DNA of 64,000 bases. It comes from Shewanella sp. NFH-SH190041 (GTDB lineage Bacteria > Pseudomonadota > Gammaproteobacteria > Enterobacterales > Shewanellaceae). The notes beneath the pieces were generated by a model. It worked only from the letters and a program-made list of their open reading frames with translations, did no database searches and was not told the DNA's origin. Of this stretch, positions 14,122 through 21,900 are shown piece by piece. How positions within the stretch are numbered: position 1 is the first letter of the stretch; the number at the start of each line of letters is the position of its first letter. The position numbers were made by a program, and so were the translations under genes. Location of the stretch: NCBI RefSeq assembly GCF_024363255.1, contig NZ_AP026070.1, positions 1,550,001-1,614,000 on the forward strand, written 5' to 3'.

Positions 14122-16167
14122 ATGATTCTCTATATTGCTGAAAAGCCAAGTTTAGGTAGGGCGATTGCTGATGTTCTGCCTAAACCCCATAAAAAACACG
14201 ATGGCTATATTGAAGTCGGCAATGGTGACTTGGTGTCATGGTGTATTGGTCACTTGTTAGAGCAGGCTCCGCCAGATGCCTATGATGAGAAATTCAAAGC
14301 TTGGCGGGCGGAGCATTTACCCATTATTCCCGAGCAATGGCAACTGCAGCCTAAGTCATCGAGCCGCAGCCAGCTTAGCGTGCTGCGCAAGCTGGTGAAA
14401 AGGGCTGATACCTTGGTGCATGCGGGCGATCCTGATAGAGAGGGGCAGTTATTGGTGGATGAGGTTCTGGCTTATTTGAAAGTGAGTCAGGCCAAGTTAA
14501 AACAGGCCAAACGATTACTCATTAGTGACCTTAATCCTCAGGCAGTAAAACGGGCGTTAGCCGGGTTGCGGGATAATCAGGAATTTGTTCCTCTATCGAC
14601 TTCTGCATTGGCTCGGAGCCGGGCTGATTGGCTCTATGGCATGAATATGACCCGGGCCTTTACGCTGCAAGGCCGACGGGTTGGTTATCAGGGCGTATTG
14701 TCTGTGGGGCGGGTACAAACACCGCTGTTGGGTCTTGTCGTGCGGCGAGATGAAACCATCGCGGCGTTTGAGCCTAAGCCTTTTTATCTGGTGGATGCAC
14801 ACCTACAAACGCTGGCTGGAGAAACCTTTACCGCGCGATGGCAGCCAAGTGAAGCCTGTCAGCGGTTTATGGATGAGGAGGGGCGGGTGTTGTCTGCGCG
14901 GTTAGCGGATAATGTGGTTAGCCGCATCACCGGACAGTGCGCAGAAGTGACGGCACTTGAGTGTAAAGACCGGCGTCAGGCACCGCCACTACCGTATTCC
15001 TTGTCAGCACTACAAATTGACGCAGCCAAACGATTTGGTTTTTCAGCAAAAACAGTGCTGGATATCTGCCAGAGTTTGTATGAAAAACATAAATTGATTA
15101 CTTATCCTCGCTCTGATAGCCGATATTTACCGCAAGAGCAGCACCATTTAGCACCTAGTGTAATCACCGCTATTCAGGCCAATATACCGGCTCTGACGGA
15201 AGGCATTGATTTTCCTAACTCATCATTGCGCTCTGCTGCTTGGAATGATGCAAAAGTTGATGCGCACCATGCGATTGTACCAACCGACAGACAGTTGGCT
15301 TTGGATAAGCTTAGTCGGGATGAAGCCAAGCTCTACGGTCATATTGCCAGACAGTATTTGGCACAGTTCTACCCCCATCACTTGTATCAGGAAACCAAAG
15401 TCACTTTAACCATTGCTGGCGGTATCTTTACGGCTAAAGCGAAAGTGACACAAAAGCTGGGGTGGAAGCAGTTGTTTGAGATTGGGCGGAGTGATAAATC
15501 TGTATCGGGTAACGGTGAGCCAAAGGTGTCCGGTGAGTCTGAAAAAGGGGCAGAAGAGACTGAAAGTCCATTGTTAAGTCATCTGCCTATATTGCAAAAA
15601 GGGGATATGCTCGACTGTCTGCGAGGTGAGCGACTTGACAGGTTAACCCAGCCACCGAAAACATTCACCGATGCTTCATTGTTGTCGGCTATGACTGGGA
15701 TTGGGCGTTTTGTTAAGGATGACGCTATCCGTAAAACATTAAAAGAGACTGATGGTTTAGGGACGGAAGCGACCCGGGCAGGGATTATAGAGCTGTTATT
15801 TAAACGTGGATTTTTAATCCGTCAGGGCAAAAGCATTGTTTCGACGCCTGCTGGTCGGGGATTGATCAATAGTTTACCTGAGCCTGCGACGACGCCGGAT
15901 ATGACGGCGCTGTGGGAGCAAAGCTTGAATGCCATTAGTCGCCGAGAAATGAAATATCAGCATTTTATGATGCCGCTATTGGATAATTTACAGCAGTTGC
16001 TTCAGATAGCTGCTGATACTCTTCCTCAAGCTTTAGTCGGGGTCAAGACGATTGCTACAGTGAAAAAAGGTCGACGCTCCGGGGGCTCGAAATCCCGAAA
16101 AGCCGCCAGTGGAACGAAAAAGCGTCAGCCTAGTAGCCGAAGTAAAAAAGTGCAGCCCCAGAGTTAA
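14122..16167 (+). CDS. topB: DNA topoisomerase III
   Basis: Type IA topoisomerase that decatenates and processes recombination intermediates. The 681-residue protein begins MILYIAEKPSLGRAIADVLP (TOPRIM domain), carries HAGDPDREGQLLVDEVL with the Mg-binding acidic residues, SVGRVQTPLLGLVV, and the catalytic tyrosine in LITYPRSDSRYLP. A lysine/arginine-rich C-terminal tail (about 645-681) probably binds DNA. The frame is open from 14047, but the ATG at 14122 matches the family N-terminus. It is monocistronic, with no terminator recognised. Confidence 0.95.
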   Translation: MILYIAEKPSLGRAIADVLPKPHKKHDGYIEVGNGDLVSWCIGHLLEQAPPDAYDEKFKAWRAEHLPIIPEQWQLQPKSSSRSQLSVLRKLVKRADTLVHAGDPDREGQLLVDEVLAYLKVSQAKLKQAKRLLISDLNPQAVKRALAGLRDNQEFVPLSTSALARSRADWLYGMNMTRAFTLQGRRVGYQGVLSVGRVQTPLLGLVVRRDETIAAFEPKPFYLVDAHLQTLAGETFTARWQPSEACQRFMDEEGRVLSARLADNVVSRITGQCAEVTALECKDRRQAPPLPYSLSALQIDAAKRFGFSAKTVLDICQSLYEKHKLITYPRSDSRYLPQEQHHLAPSVITAIQANIPALTEGIDFPNSSLRSAAWNDAKVDAHHAIVPTDRQLALDKLSRDEAKLYGHIARQYLAQFYPHHLYQETKVTLTIAGGIFTAKAKVTQKLGWKQLFEIGRSDKSVSGNGEPKVSGESEKGAEETESPLLSHLPILQKGDMLDCLRGERLDRLTQPPKTFTDASLLSAMTGIGRFVKDDAIRKTLKETDGLGTEATRAGIIELLFKRGFLIRQGKSIVSTPAGRGLINSLPEPATTPDMTALWEQSLNAISRREMKYQHFMMPLLDNLQQLLQIAADTLPQALVGVKTIATVKKGRRSGGSKSRKAASGTKKRQPSSRSKKVQPQS

Positions 16168-16256
16168 CAATTGGGTAGGTTTTTTTTGATTTTTCAAGTT
16201 TGTTTTTGTAGCGATTTGAGGATGCGTTATACAAGACAGAGGCTTTGCTATGTAGT

Positions 16257-16283
16257 TGCGCTACCGGATAAGCCGATAGCGCA
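16257..16283. repeat. Intergenic hairpin downstream of topB
   Basis: TGCGCTA and TAGCGCA arms with an inner CGG/CCG pairing. There is no T-run, so terminator function is doubtful. The 269 bp between topB and the convergent sigma-54 activator hold no gene. Confidence 0.4.
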
Positions 16284-16436
16284 GTAGAAAGGCGCCTCAA
16301 ACGCTGCTGAAGGGGTCGGCCTTATGCTTTGTTGAGCGGTGCTTGCTTAGAATGACTAGATGGCAAACCACTCGGTGTGATTAAAACGCTTTATCTCAGA
16401 TAACATTTAACCATGAAAAAGTTAGCAGCCCACTAA

Positions 16437-17963
16437 TTAGTGGCATATTCCCAATTTTTTCATTTTACTGCGTAGGGTGTTAGGGTTGATTTCCAGTAAT
16501 TGTGCCGCGCCACCAGGACCATAAATTTTACCGCCACATTGACACAGGGCATGGCGGATATAGTGACTCATCATGGTATTTAATGGCACCAGCTGATGAT
16601 TGGCATGACTAGGGTCAATGATGATATTCGGCTGATGACTGACATTGATTGTGTGCTGTATAGGGTTAAGAAAATCAAAATTAAGGGGGCCATTGGGGGA
16701 TTGGATCACTGCTCGTTCAAGTACATTGAGTAATTCTCGAACATTACCCGGCCAATGGTATTGACTAAGTGAGTCAAGCTGCTCTGGGGCAATGCAAGGT
16801 AATTGGGATAAATTGAATTTGGTGCTTAATTGCTCTAATGCGTGACATACTAATAAGGGAATATCACTTTTCCGTTGTCGTAATGGTGGAATGCAAATCG
16901 GGAAAATCGCCAATCGATACCAGAGATCTTGCCGGAATTCACCTTGCTGTACCATGACTTGCAGATCCCTATGGGTGGCAGCAATAACCCGAATATTAAG
17001 TTGGATACTTTCATGTCCGCCCACCCGTGTAATAGTGCCATTTTGTAATACCCGCAGTAATCTCACCTGAGCATATAAAGGCAGCTCGCCAATTTCATCT
17101 AGAAAGATTGTTCCACCATTTGCTTGTTCAAAATAGCCTTTTTTACGTTGCTCTGCACCGGTGAATGCCCCTTTTTCATAACCAAATAATTCTGAATCCA
17201 ACAGTGAGTCAGGAATTGCACCACAGTTGACTTTGATAAAGGGCTGGCTGGCTTGGTTTGACAATGCGTGTATAGCATTGGCGATCACTTCTTTACCTAC
17301 ACCGGTTTCACCCAGGAGCAATACTGATGTCTCGAGGTGGGCAATGGTATGAACCTGCTGCATGACCTGTTTTAATCCAGCATGAGCACCTATTACGCCA
17401 TGTTGACTATCCAGTGTCCGTTTTAGTGAGTCATTTTGTTGGGACAGCTGATAGTTCGCATTTAACCAGTTACGACCGCGTAGGTTTAACGCAGTAATTA
17501 ATGCTAATGGTTGGCGGTGTGGTTCAATAAAATCAGCATGTCGTGGTCGGAACATACGTGGCTGTTTACTATAAAACCCAACTACTCCTAAGTGAGTATT
17601 TTCGCAGAGCATTCTTAACAAAATCACAGATTGGATTTTAGGTAAAATTTTAGGGGCGACATGTTCTGTGACCGGATCCAATGATATTTCATTAATGATA
17701 TGGATAACTGGTCGATCAGGGGTATTTAGGGTGGCACACATCTCATCTGTGAGGAAAACACACTGATCCAGTGTCGATGACTGCTGATGATTAACGTGGG
17801 CAATAAATTGGATTTGCTTTCTTTCTGGTTGAAAAATATTGATAAAAATCCCGTCCACGGGTAAATGCAGCTGAATATATTCAAAATAACTAGCCAAGGA
17901 TTGTTCTAATTGCAAGCTGGTACACAGACGCTGGGTCGCTTCAAAATAGCTGTGTTTCTCCAT
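16437..17963 (-). CDS. Sigma-54-dependent activator with N-terminal GAF-like domain
   Basis: A 508-residue bacterial enhancer-binding protein. The N-terminal 170 residues look like a GAF-type ligand-sensing domain rather than a phosphoacceptor domain. The AAA+ domain (about 190-425) has Walker A GETGVGKE, the sigma-54-contacting GAFTGA loop, and Walker B FLDEIGELP. The C-terminal Fis-type helix-turn-helix (about 465-508) ends AAQLLEINPNTLRSKMKKLG. It is divergent from a reductase-lyase-cytochrome operon that has a sigma-54 promoter, so it is the likely activator of that operon, responding directly to a small molecule. The ligand is unknown. Confidence 0.92.
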   Translation of the reverse strand: MEKHSYFEATQRLCTSLQLEQSLASYFEYIQLHLPVDGIFINIFQPERKQIQFIAHVNHQQSSTLDQCVFLTDEMCATLNTPDRPVIHIINEISLDPVTEHVAPKILPKIQSVILLRMLCENTHLGVVGFYSKQPRMFRPRHADFIEPHRQPLALITALNLRGRNWLNANYQLSQQNDSLKRTLDSQHGVIGAHAGLKQVMQQVHTIAHLETSVLLLGETGVGKEVIANAIHALSNQASQPFIKVNCGAIPDSLLDSELFGYEKGAFTGAEQRKKGYFEQANGGTIFLDEIGELPLYAQVRLLRVLQNGTITRVGGHESIQLNIRVIAATHRDLQVMVQQGEFRQDLWYRLAIFPICIPPLRQRKSDIPLLVCHALEQLSTKFNLSQLPCIAPEQLDSLSQYHWPGNVRELLNVLERAVIQSPNGPLNFDFLNPIQHTINVSHQPNIIIDPSHANHQLVPLNTMMSHYIRHALCQCGGKIYGPGGAAQLLEINPNTLRSKMKKLGICH

Positions 17964-17979
17964 TGATATATCACTCTGC

Positions 17980-17995
17980 TCACGAAATATCGTGA
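17980..17995. promoter_or_regulatory. Candidate enhancer site for the sigma-54 activator
   Basis: TCACGAAATATCGTGA, a dyad with TCACGA/TCGTGA arms, lies between the activator gene and the sigma-54 promoter, about 75-90 bp upstream of the latter. That is a usual distance for an enhancer. Assignment rests on position and symmetry only. Confidence 0.5.
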
Positions 17996-18068
17996 TTTTA
18001 AACCGTTACATTTCGCACTAGTGTGTTGCTAATCATAAATTTTGGTTAATACCTCTATTTTTAGGTAG

Positions 18069-18085
18069 TTGGCACGGTATTCGCT
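18069..18085 (+). promoter_or_regulatory. Sigma-54 promoter of the reductase-lyase-cytochrome operon
   Basis: TTGGCACGGTATTCGCT has the invariant GG (-24) and GC (-12) separated by exactly 10 bases and the extended TTGGCAC element; only one base of the -12 block differs from consensus. It stands about 45 bp before the start codon. A GTGCCAA at 18091-18097 makes an inverted partner to the TTGGCAC and would overlap the transcription start. Confidence 0.85.
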
Positions 18086-18130
18086 CCATTGTGCCAAACA
18101 AAATGCTCCCTATAGAAAGGAATGTCACTG

Positions 18131-19684
18131 ATGACAGAGAAACAACAGATCAGTCAAAGCCGCCGAGCCCTGCTTAAGGGTAGTGTGGCAATGGCTGCAA
18201 CGGGTTTCGGTATTACCTCTGTATCGGCGGTAGCTGCAGAAAAGGCAGCGCCGCAGGTATTTGATGAAGTAGCCGATGTAATCGTTGTGGGCAGCGGCTT
18301 TGCTGGTATGTCAGCAGCGCTTCAGGCCCGGGAAGCCGGTGCCAATGTGATGGTAATTGACAAAATGCCGGTATTTGGCGGTAACTCCACCATTAATGGT
18401 GGCGCAATGGCGGTGGCTGGCAGTCCGCTGCAAAAAGAGGCTGGAATTAAAGACAACGTAGATGTCATGGTCAGCGATATGCTTAAAGCGGGTCGCGGCA
18501 TGAATGATGTTGAGATGCTTAAGCTGGTCTGTAATGGCACTGCTGAGTCCTGTGCTTGGCTGATGGATTATGGTGTGAAGTGGAAGCCGTTTGTGCAGCA
18601 TTTCGGTGGTCACTCTATTCAGCGTGTACTGCAGACAGTGGAAAGTTCTGGTGCCGGCATTATTCGGCCTTTGATCAAAGCCGCCCGCGGCAAAGGCATT
18701 GATATGCGTAATCAGGTCAAAATGGAGTCATTTATTCAGGATGACAATGGCCGGGTTATTGGGCTTCAGGTGCGGGAAAACTACTATTTCCCCAGAGAAA
18801 AAACTGGGCAGTTACGCACTTATGGTGCCCGTAAAGGGATCATTATGGCGACCGGTGGCTTTAGTCGGGATATTGAATATCGCATGATGCAATTGCCTCA
18901 GCTTAATTCAGATCTGGATTCCACTAACCATCCTGGTGCGACTTCCGAAGCGCTAAAGCAGATGATGCTGATTGGTGCTAACCCTATCCATCTTGATCAA
19001 ATTCAGCTCGGCCCTTGGGCATCGCCCGATGAGAAGGGATTTGGCACCGCATCCCAATTTAACACCATTGCCACCTATCCCCATGGCATCGTAGTGGATG
19101 TGCGCACTGGTGAGCGTTTCTTCAATGAGTTAGCCGACCGAAAAGCCCGTGCTGACGCCATTATGACCCGCCGAGATGAACAGCATCACCCCGTATATCC
19201 CGTTGGTTTTACCAATGCCGAAGGCGCAGCCAAAGCCCAGACATTGGCTTGGGGAATGAAGTACAACGTGATTAAGAAGGCTGACACCTTAGAGCAACTT
19301 GCCAAACTTTACGGCATGCCGGCTGACAAGCTTCAAGCCCAGGTGGCGCGTTGGAATGATGCGGTTAAATCTGGTGAAGATAAAGAGTTTGGACGTCCTA
19401 TGCAGGAAGCCATTGTACTTGAACAAGGCCCTTGGTATGCCGTGCGTATGTGGCCAAAAGTGCACTATTGCATGGGGGGAGTAAAAGTGAATACCCGGTC
19501 GGAAGTATTGCATCTGGTGACTAATGAGCCGATTCCAGGTCTTTATGCCGCAGGTGAAGCAACGGGGGGGGTACATGGTGCCAGCCGCCTTGGCGCCTGT
19601 GCTGTGGCTGAAGGTGTGGTGACAGGCCGTAATGCCGGGCGGGTTTGTGCCGCCAGTGAAAGTATCCGATTGATTTTAGCTTAA
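18131..19684 (+). CDS. Tat-exported flavoprotein, fumarate/urocanate reductase family
   Basis: A 517-residue periplasmic flavoprotein without haem or FMN-binding domains. The N-terminus is a Tat signal (SRRALLKG, then a hydrophobic stretch ending near AVAAE). The FAD-binding fold follows (VIVVGSGFAGMSAALQA, FGGNSTINGGAM). The segment NELADRKARADAIM corresponds to the catalytic-arginine region of soluble fumarate and urocanate reductases, and the C-terminal GEATGGVHGASRLG is the conserved FAD-site end. Members reduce the C=C bond of fumarate, urocanate or cinnamate-like acceptors using electrons from cytochromes c. The ATG at 18131 is 9 bp from AAAGGA (18116-18121), so it is preferred over the one at 18122. 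First gene of the operon with the lyase and tetrahaem cytochrome, which probably replaces the missing haem domain. The substrate is inferred, not shown. Confidence 0.9.
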   Translation: MTEKQQISQSRRALLKGSVAMAATGFGITSVSAVAAEKAAPQVFDEVADVIVVGSGFAGMSAALQAREAGANVMVIDKMPVFGGNSTINGGAMAVAGSPLQKEAGIKDNVDVMVSDMLKAGRGMNDVEMLKLVCNGTAESCAWLMDYGVKWKPFVQHFGGHSIQRVLQTVESSGAGIIRPLIKAARGKGIDMRNQVKMESFIQDDNGRVIGLQVRENYYFPREKTGQLRTYGARKGIIMATGGFSRDIEYRMMQLPQLNSDLDSTNHPGATSEALKQMMLIGANPIHLDQIQLGPWASPDEKGFGTASQFNTIATYPHGIVVDVRTGERFFNELADRKARADAIMTRRDEQHHPVYPVGFTNAEGAAKAQTLAWGMKYNVIKKADTLEQLAKLYGMPADKLQAQVARWNDAVKSGEDKEFGRPMQEAIVLEQGPWYAVRMWPKVHYCMGGVKVNTRSEVLHLVTNEPIPGLYAAGEATGGVHGASRLGACAVAEGVVTGRNAGRVCAASESIRLILA

Positions 19685-19710
19685 TAACTCCGTCAGAAAG
19701 AGAATAAAGA

Positions 19711-21357
19711 ATGATGAATAATAACTCAAAAATTGTGTTTGCTGGCCTGGCTTTGGCAATGATGTCTGGTAGTGCGCTGGCGATGGAATCTGTCATGCTT
19801 GATGGTCGTCATATGACACAGGATCAGGCCTGGGCCATTGCTGATGGCGCTGAAGTCAAAATTGCAGATAAAGCAATGACTCGCTTAGAAAAAGCACATG
19901 AGCTGCTGATGGAGTCGGCTAAATTTGGTAAGCCGGTTTACGGCTTGACGGTTGGGGTGGGGCTCAATAAAGACCACAAATTGTTTGATGCTGATGGCAA
20001 ACTCAGTGATGCAGTACTCAAAGCTTCTCGCAGCTTTAACTACAGCACGTTGCGTGCGCATAGCGCCGGGGTGGGTGAGCCCATGCCCGTACGTCTGACT
20101 CGTCTGGCGCTCGCGGTTCGCCTTAATACTATTTTGTCCGGTCAGACCGGGGTACAACCGGTTGTTGCCGAGCTTTATAGGGAATATCTGAATAAAGGTC
20201 TGACGCCGGTGATTCCATCATTGGGCACTGTCGGTGAAGCGGATATTTTGCTGTCATCCCATGTCGGTTTAGCTATGATCGGTGAATGGGATGTGTTCTA
20301 CAAAGGCAAGCGGGTAAGCAGTACCAAGGCGATGAAAGAGGCTGGCATTATGCCATTGCACCCTATTGGTAAAGATGCTTTATCTATTTTATCGAATAAC
20401 TCGGTTGCTGTGGCGTACGCTATGCAGGGATATCGCGGCGCTAAACACCTGTTGTCTGTGTCACCAACCGTATTTGGTTTAAGTTTGGAAGGGTTGAACG
20501 GTAACGTTGCGCCATTTTTACCACAAACCAATGATATCCGCCCATTCCCATATATCGGTGAAGTTGCCGGTGATATCCGTCATGTGTTGTCGGGCAGTTA
20601 TTTATGGAAGGCCAATAAAGACCGTCCATTACAGGATCCGCTGAGCTACCGGACTACCGGCTACACCCTGGCTGGGGCAGAAAAAGCACTGGTTGATTTG
20701 GGGCAGATGATTGATATCCAGATTAACCATTCAGATGATAACCCTGCAGTAGTATTAGGTGCGTCTAAAGATTACACCCAATACTCCCAGGTGGCTCAGT
20801 ATATGGTTGAAGGCAAAGGTGGCGTATTCCCAACCACGAACTTTGAACCTTTGCCTGTGGCATTGGCGGTTCAAAGCCTGAATATTGCTCTGACGCAGGT
20901 ATCTCATAACGCAGTGCAGCGGACTATCCACTTGTCTGATAGCCATTTCACTAAGCTGTCTCGTTTCCTCGCTGGCCCTGAAAACCATGGTCATGCGTTT
21001 GGTGCGATTCAGAAAGTATTTGTGGATATGCAGGTGCGTAACAAGATGCTGGCGCAGCCTGTTTCTTTCGATGGTATTGCTATTGCTGGCAACATTGAAG
21101 ACACCTTCACTAACTTGAAGCTGGCTGCTGATAACCTGAATCAAATCGTTGCTAACACCAATACCATTTATGGTTTGGAGTTGATGCACTCTACTCAAGC
21201 GATTGATCTTCGTCTGCTGGCTGATCCAAAACTGAAACTGGGTAAAACCACTCAGGCCATGTATCAGTCCTTCCGCAAGCAGGTGCCATTTGTGAAGCTG
21301 GATCGTCCATATACACCAGATATCCAGGCTGCGACTCAATTTATTGAGCAGTATTAA
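19711..21357 (+). CDS. Exported aromatic amino-acid lyase homologue lacking the MIO triad
   Basis: A 548-residue member of the histidine/phenylalanine ammonia-lyase superfamily with a Sec signal peptide (cleavage near ALA, residues 22-24), so it should act in the periplasm, unlike cytoplasmic HutH. The catalytic tyrosine loop is recognisable (YGLTVGVGLNKD, Tyr77), as are NHSDDNPAVVLG and the helix with NIEDTFTN. The family motif that builds the MIO electrophile, GSVGASGDL, is here GTVGEADIL (residues 172-180), with no Ala-Ser-Gly. Ergothionase is a member that works without MIO because trimethylamine is a good leaving group, so an ergothionase-like elimination giving thiourocanate is a plausible role. 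A catalytically different or inactive homologue is possible. It follows the reductase by 26 bp. Confidence 0.85.
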   Translation: MMNNNSKIVFAGLALAMMSGSALAMESVMLDGRHMTQDQAWAIADGAEVKIADKAMTRLEKAHELLMESAKFGKPVYGLTVGVGLNKDHKLFDADGKLSDAVLKASRSFNYSTLRAHSAGVGEPMPVRLTRLALAVRLNTILSGQTGVQPVVAELYREYLNKGLTPVIPSLGTVGEADILLSSHVGLAMIGEWDVFYKGKRVSSTKAMKEAGIMPLHPIGKDALSILSNNSVAVAYAMQGYRGAKHLLSVSPTVFGLSLEGLNGNVAPFLPQTNDIRPFPYIGEVAGDIRHVLSGSYLWKANKDRPLQDPLSYRTTGYTLAGAEKALVDLGQMIDIQINHSDDNPAVVLGASKDYTQYSQVAQYMVEGKGGVFPTTNFEPLPVALAVQSLNIALTQVSHNAVQRTIHLSDSHFTKLSRFLAGPENHGHAFGAIQKVFVDMQVRNKMLAQPVSFDGIAIAGNIEDTFTNLKLAADNLNQIVANTNTIYGLELMHSTQAIDLRLLADPKLKLGKTTQAMYQSFRKQVPFVKLDRPYTPDIQAATQFIEQY

Positions 21358-21364
21358 TTCAGTT

Positions 21365-21382
21365 GGGGCAGGTGGCTGCCCC
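21365..21382 (+). other. GC-rich hairpin between lyase and cytochrome genes
   Basis: GGGGCAG/CTGCCCC stem with a 4-nt loop, 7 bp after the lyase stop and 20 bp before the cytochrome ATG. With no T-run it is more likely an mRNA-stabilising or processing element than a terminator. It could set different expression for the cytochrome. Confidence 0.5.
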
Positions 21383-21401
21383 ATTTCGGAACGCAATCAT
21401 T

Positions 21402-21782
21402 ATGTTAAAAAAAATAACGGCAGTATTACTGGTATTGGTGTTGTTGCCTGTTGCGGCTAATGCCATGAATATCAAGGATTATCACAAAGAAGTTATGACA
21501 GGGGACAATGGCAAGGTCGAGTGCAGTGTTTGCCATGGTAATGCCAAGCGTAAAACGATTCCTGATGCCGCTGCCTGTGAGTCTTGTCATGGTACGCCAG
21601 CAGATGTGGCAGCCTTGACGGTTCGCCCAGCTAATGCCGGACATACGGTAGAGCCAAATCCGCACGACAGTTTACATTATGGTACCGATTTACCTTGCAC
21701 TTACTGCCACCAAGAGCATAAGAAGAGCAAGGTGTATTGTAACCAGTGCCATGAATTTACTTACCCGGATATGAAGCGCTAA
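21402..21782 (+). CDS. Periplasmic tetrahaem cytochrome c
   Basis: A 126-residue protein with a signal peptide (about 1-21, ending ANA) and four CXXCH haem-binding motifs: CSVCH, CESCH, CTYCH and CNQCH. Size and spacing resemble the haem domain of Shewanella flavocytochrome c fumarate reductase and small tetrahaem cytochromes. In that family it passes electrons from the quinol dehydrogenase CymA to the flavin. Here it is a separate subunit in one operon with the haem-less flavoprotein, its likely partner. The ATG at 21402 gives the signal peptide; the open frame begins earlier. Confidence 0.93.
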   Translation: MLKKITAVLLVLVLLPVAANAMNIKDYHKEVMTGDNGKVECSVCHGNAKRKTIPDAAACESCHGTPADVAALTVRPANAGHTVEPNPHDSLHYGTDLPCTYCHQEHKKSKVYCNQCHEFTYPDMKR

Positions 21783-21812
21783 CGTTATTTGAGTGCTTGA
21801 TGGAGGAATTTT

Positions 21813-21839
21813 AAGGCTGCAGCCAGTCTGCGGCTTTTT
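21813..21839 (+). terminator. Intrinsic terminator ending the sigma-54 operon
   Basis: Stem GGCTGCAG/CTGCGGCT with two G-T wobbles, a 5-nt loop and a T-run, 30 bp after the cytochrome stop. Confidence 0.8.
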
Positions 21840-21900
21840 ATATCTGTTTGGCCGTGAGAGCCGTATTCTCCGTTTCGGTAATGCTGGTTGCTGAGTTATT

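Noticed and set aside
16257..16283. topB terminator
   Set aside because: Good stem but no T-run and about 90 bp from the stop; kept only as an inverted repeat.
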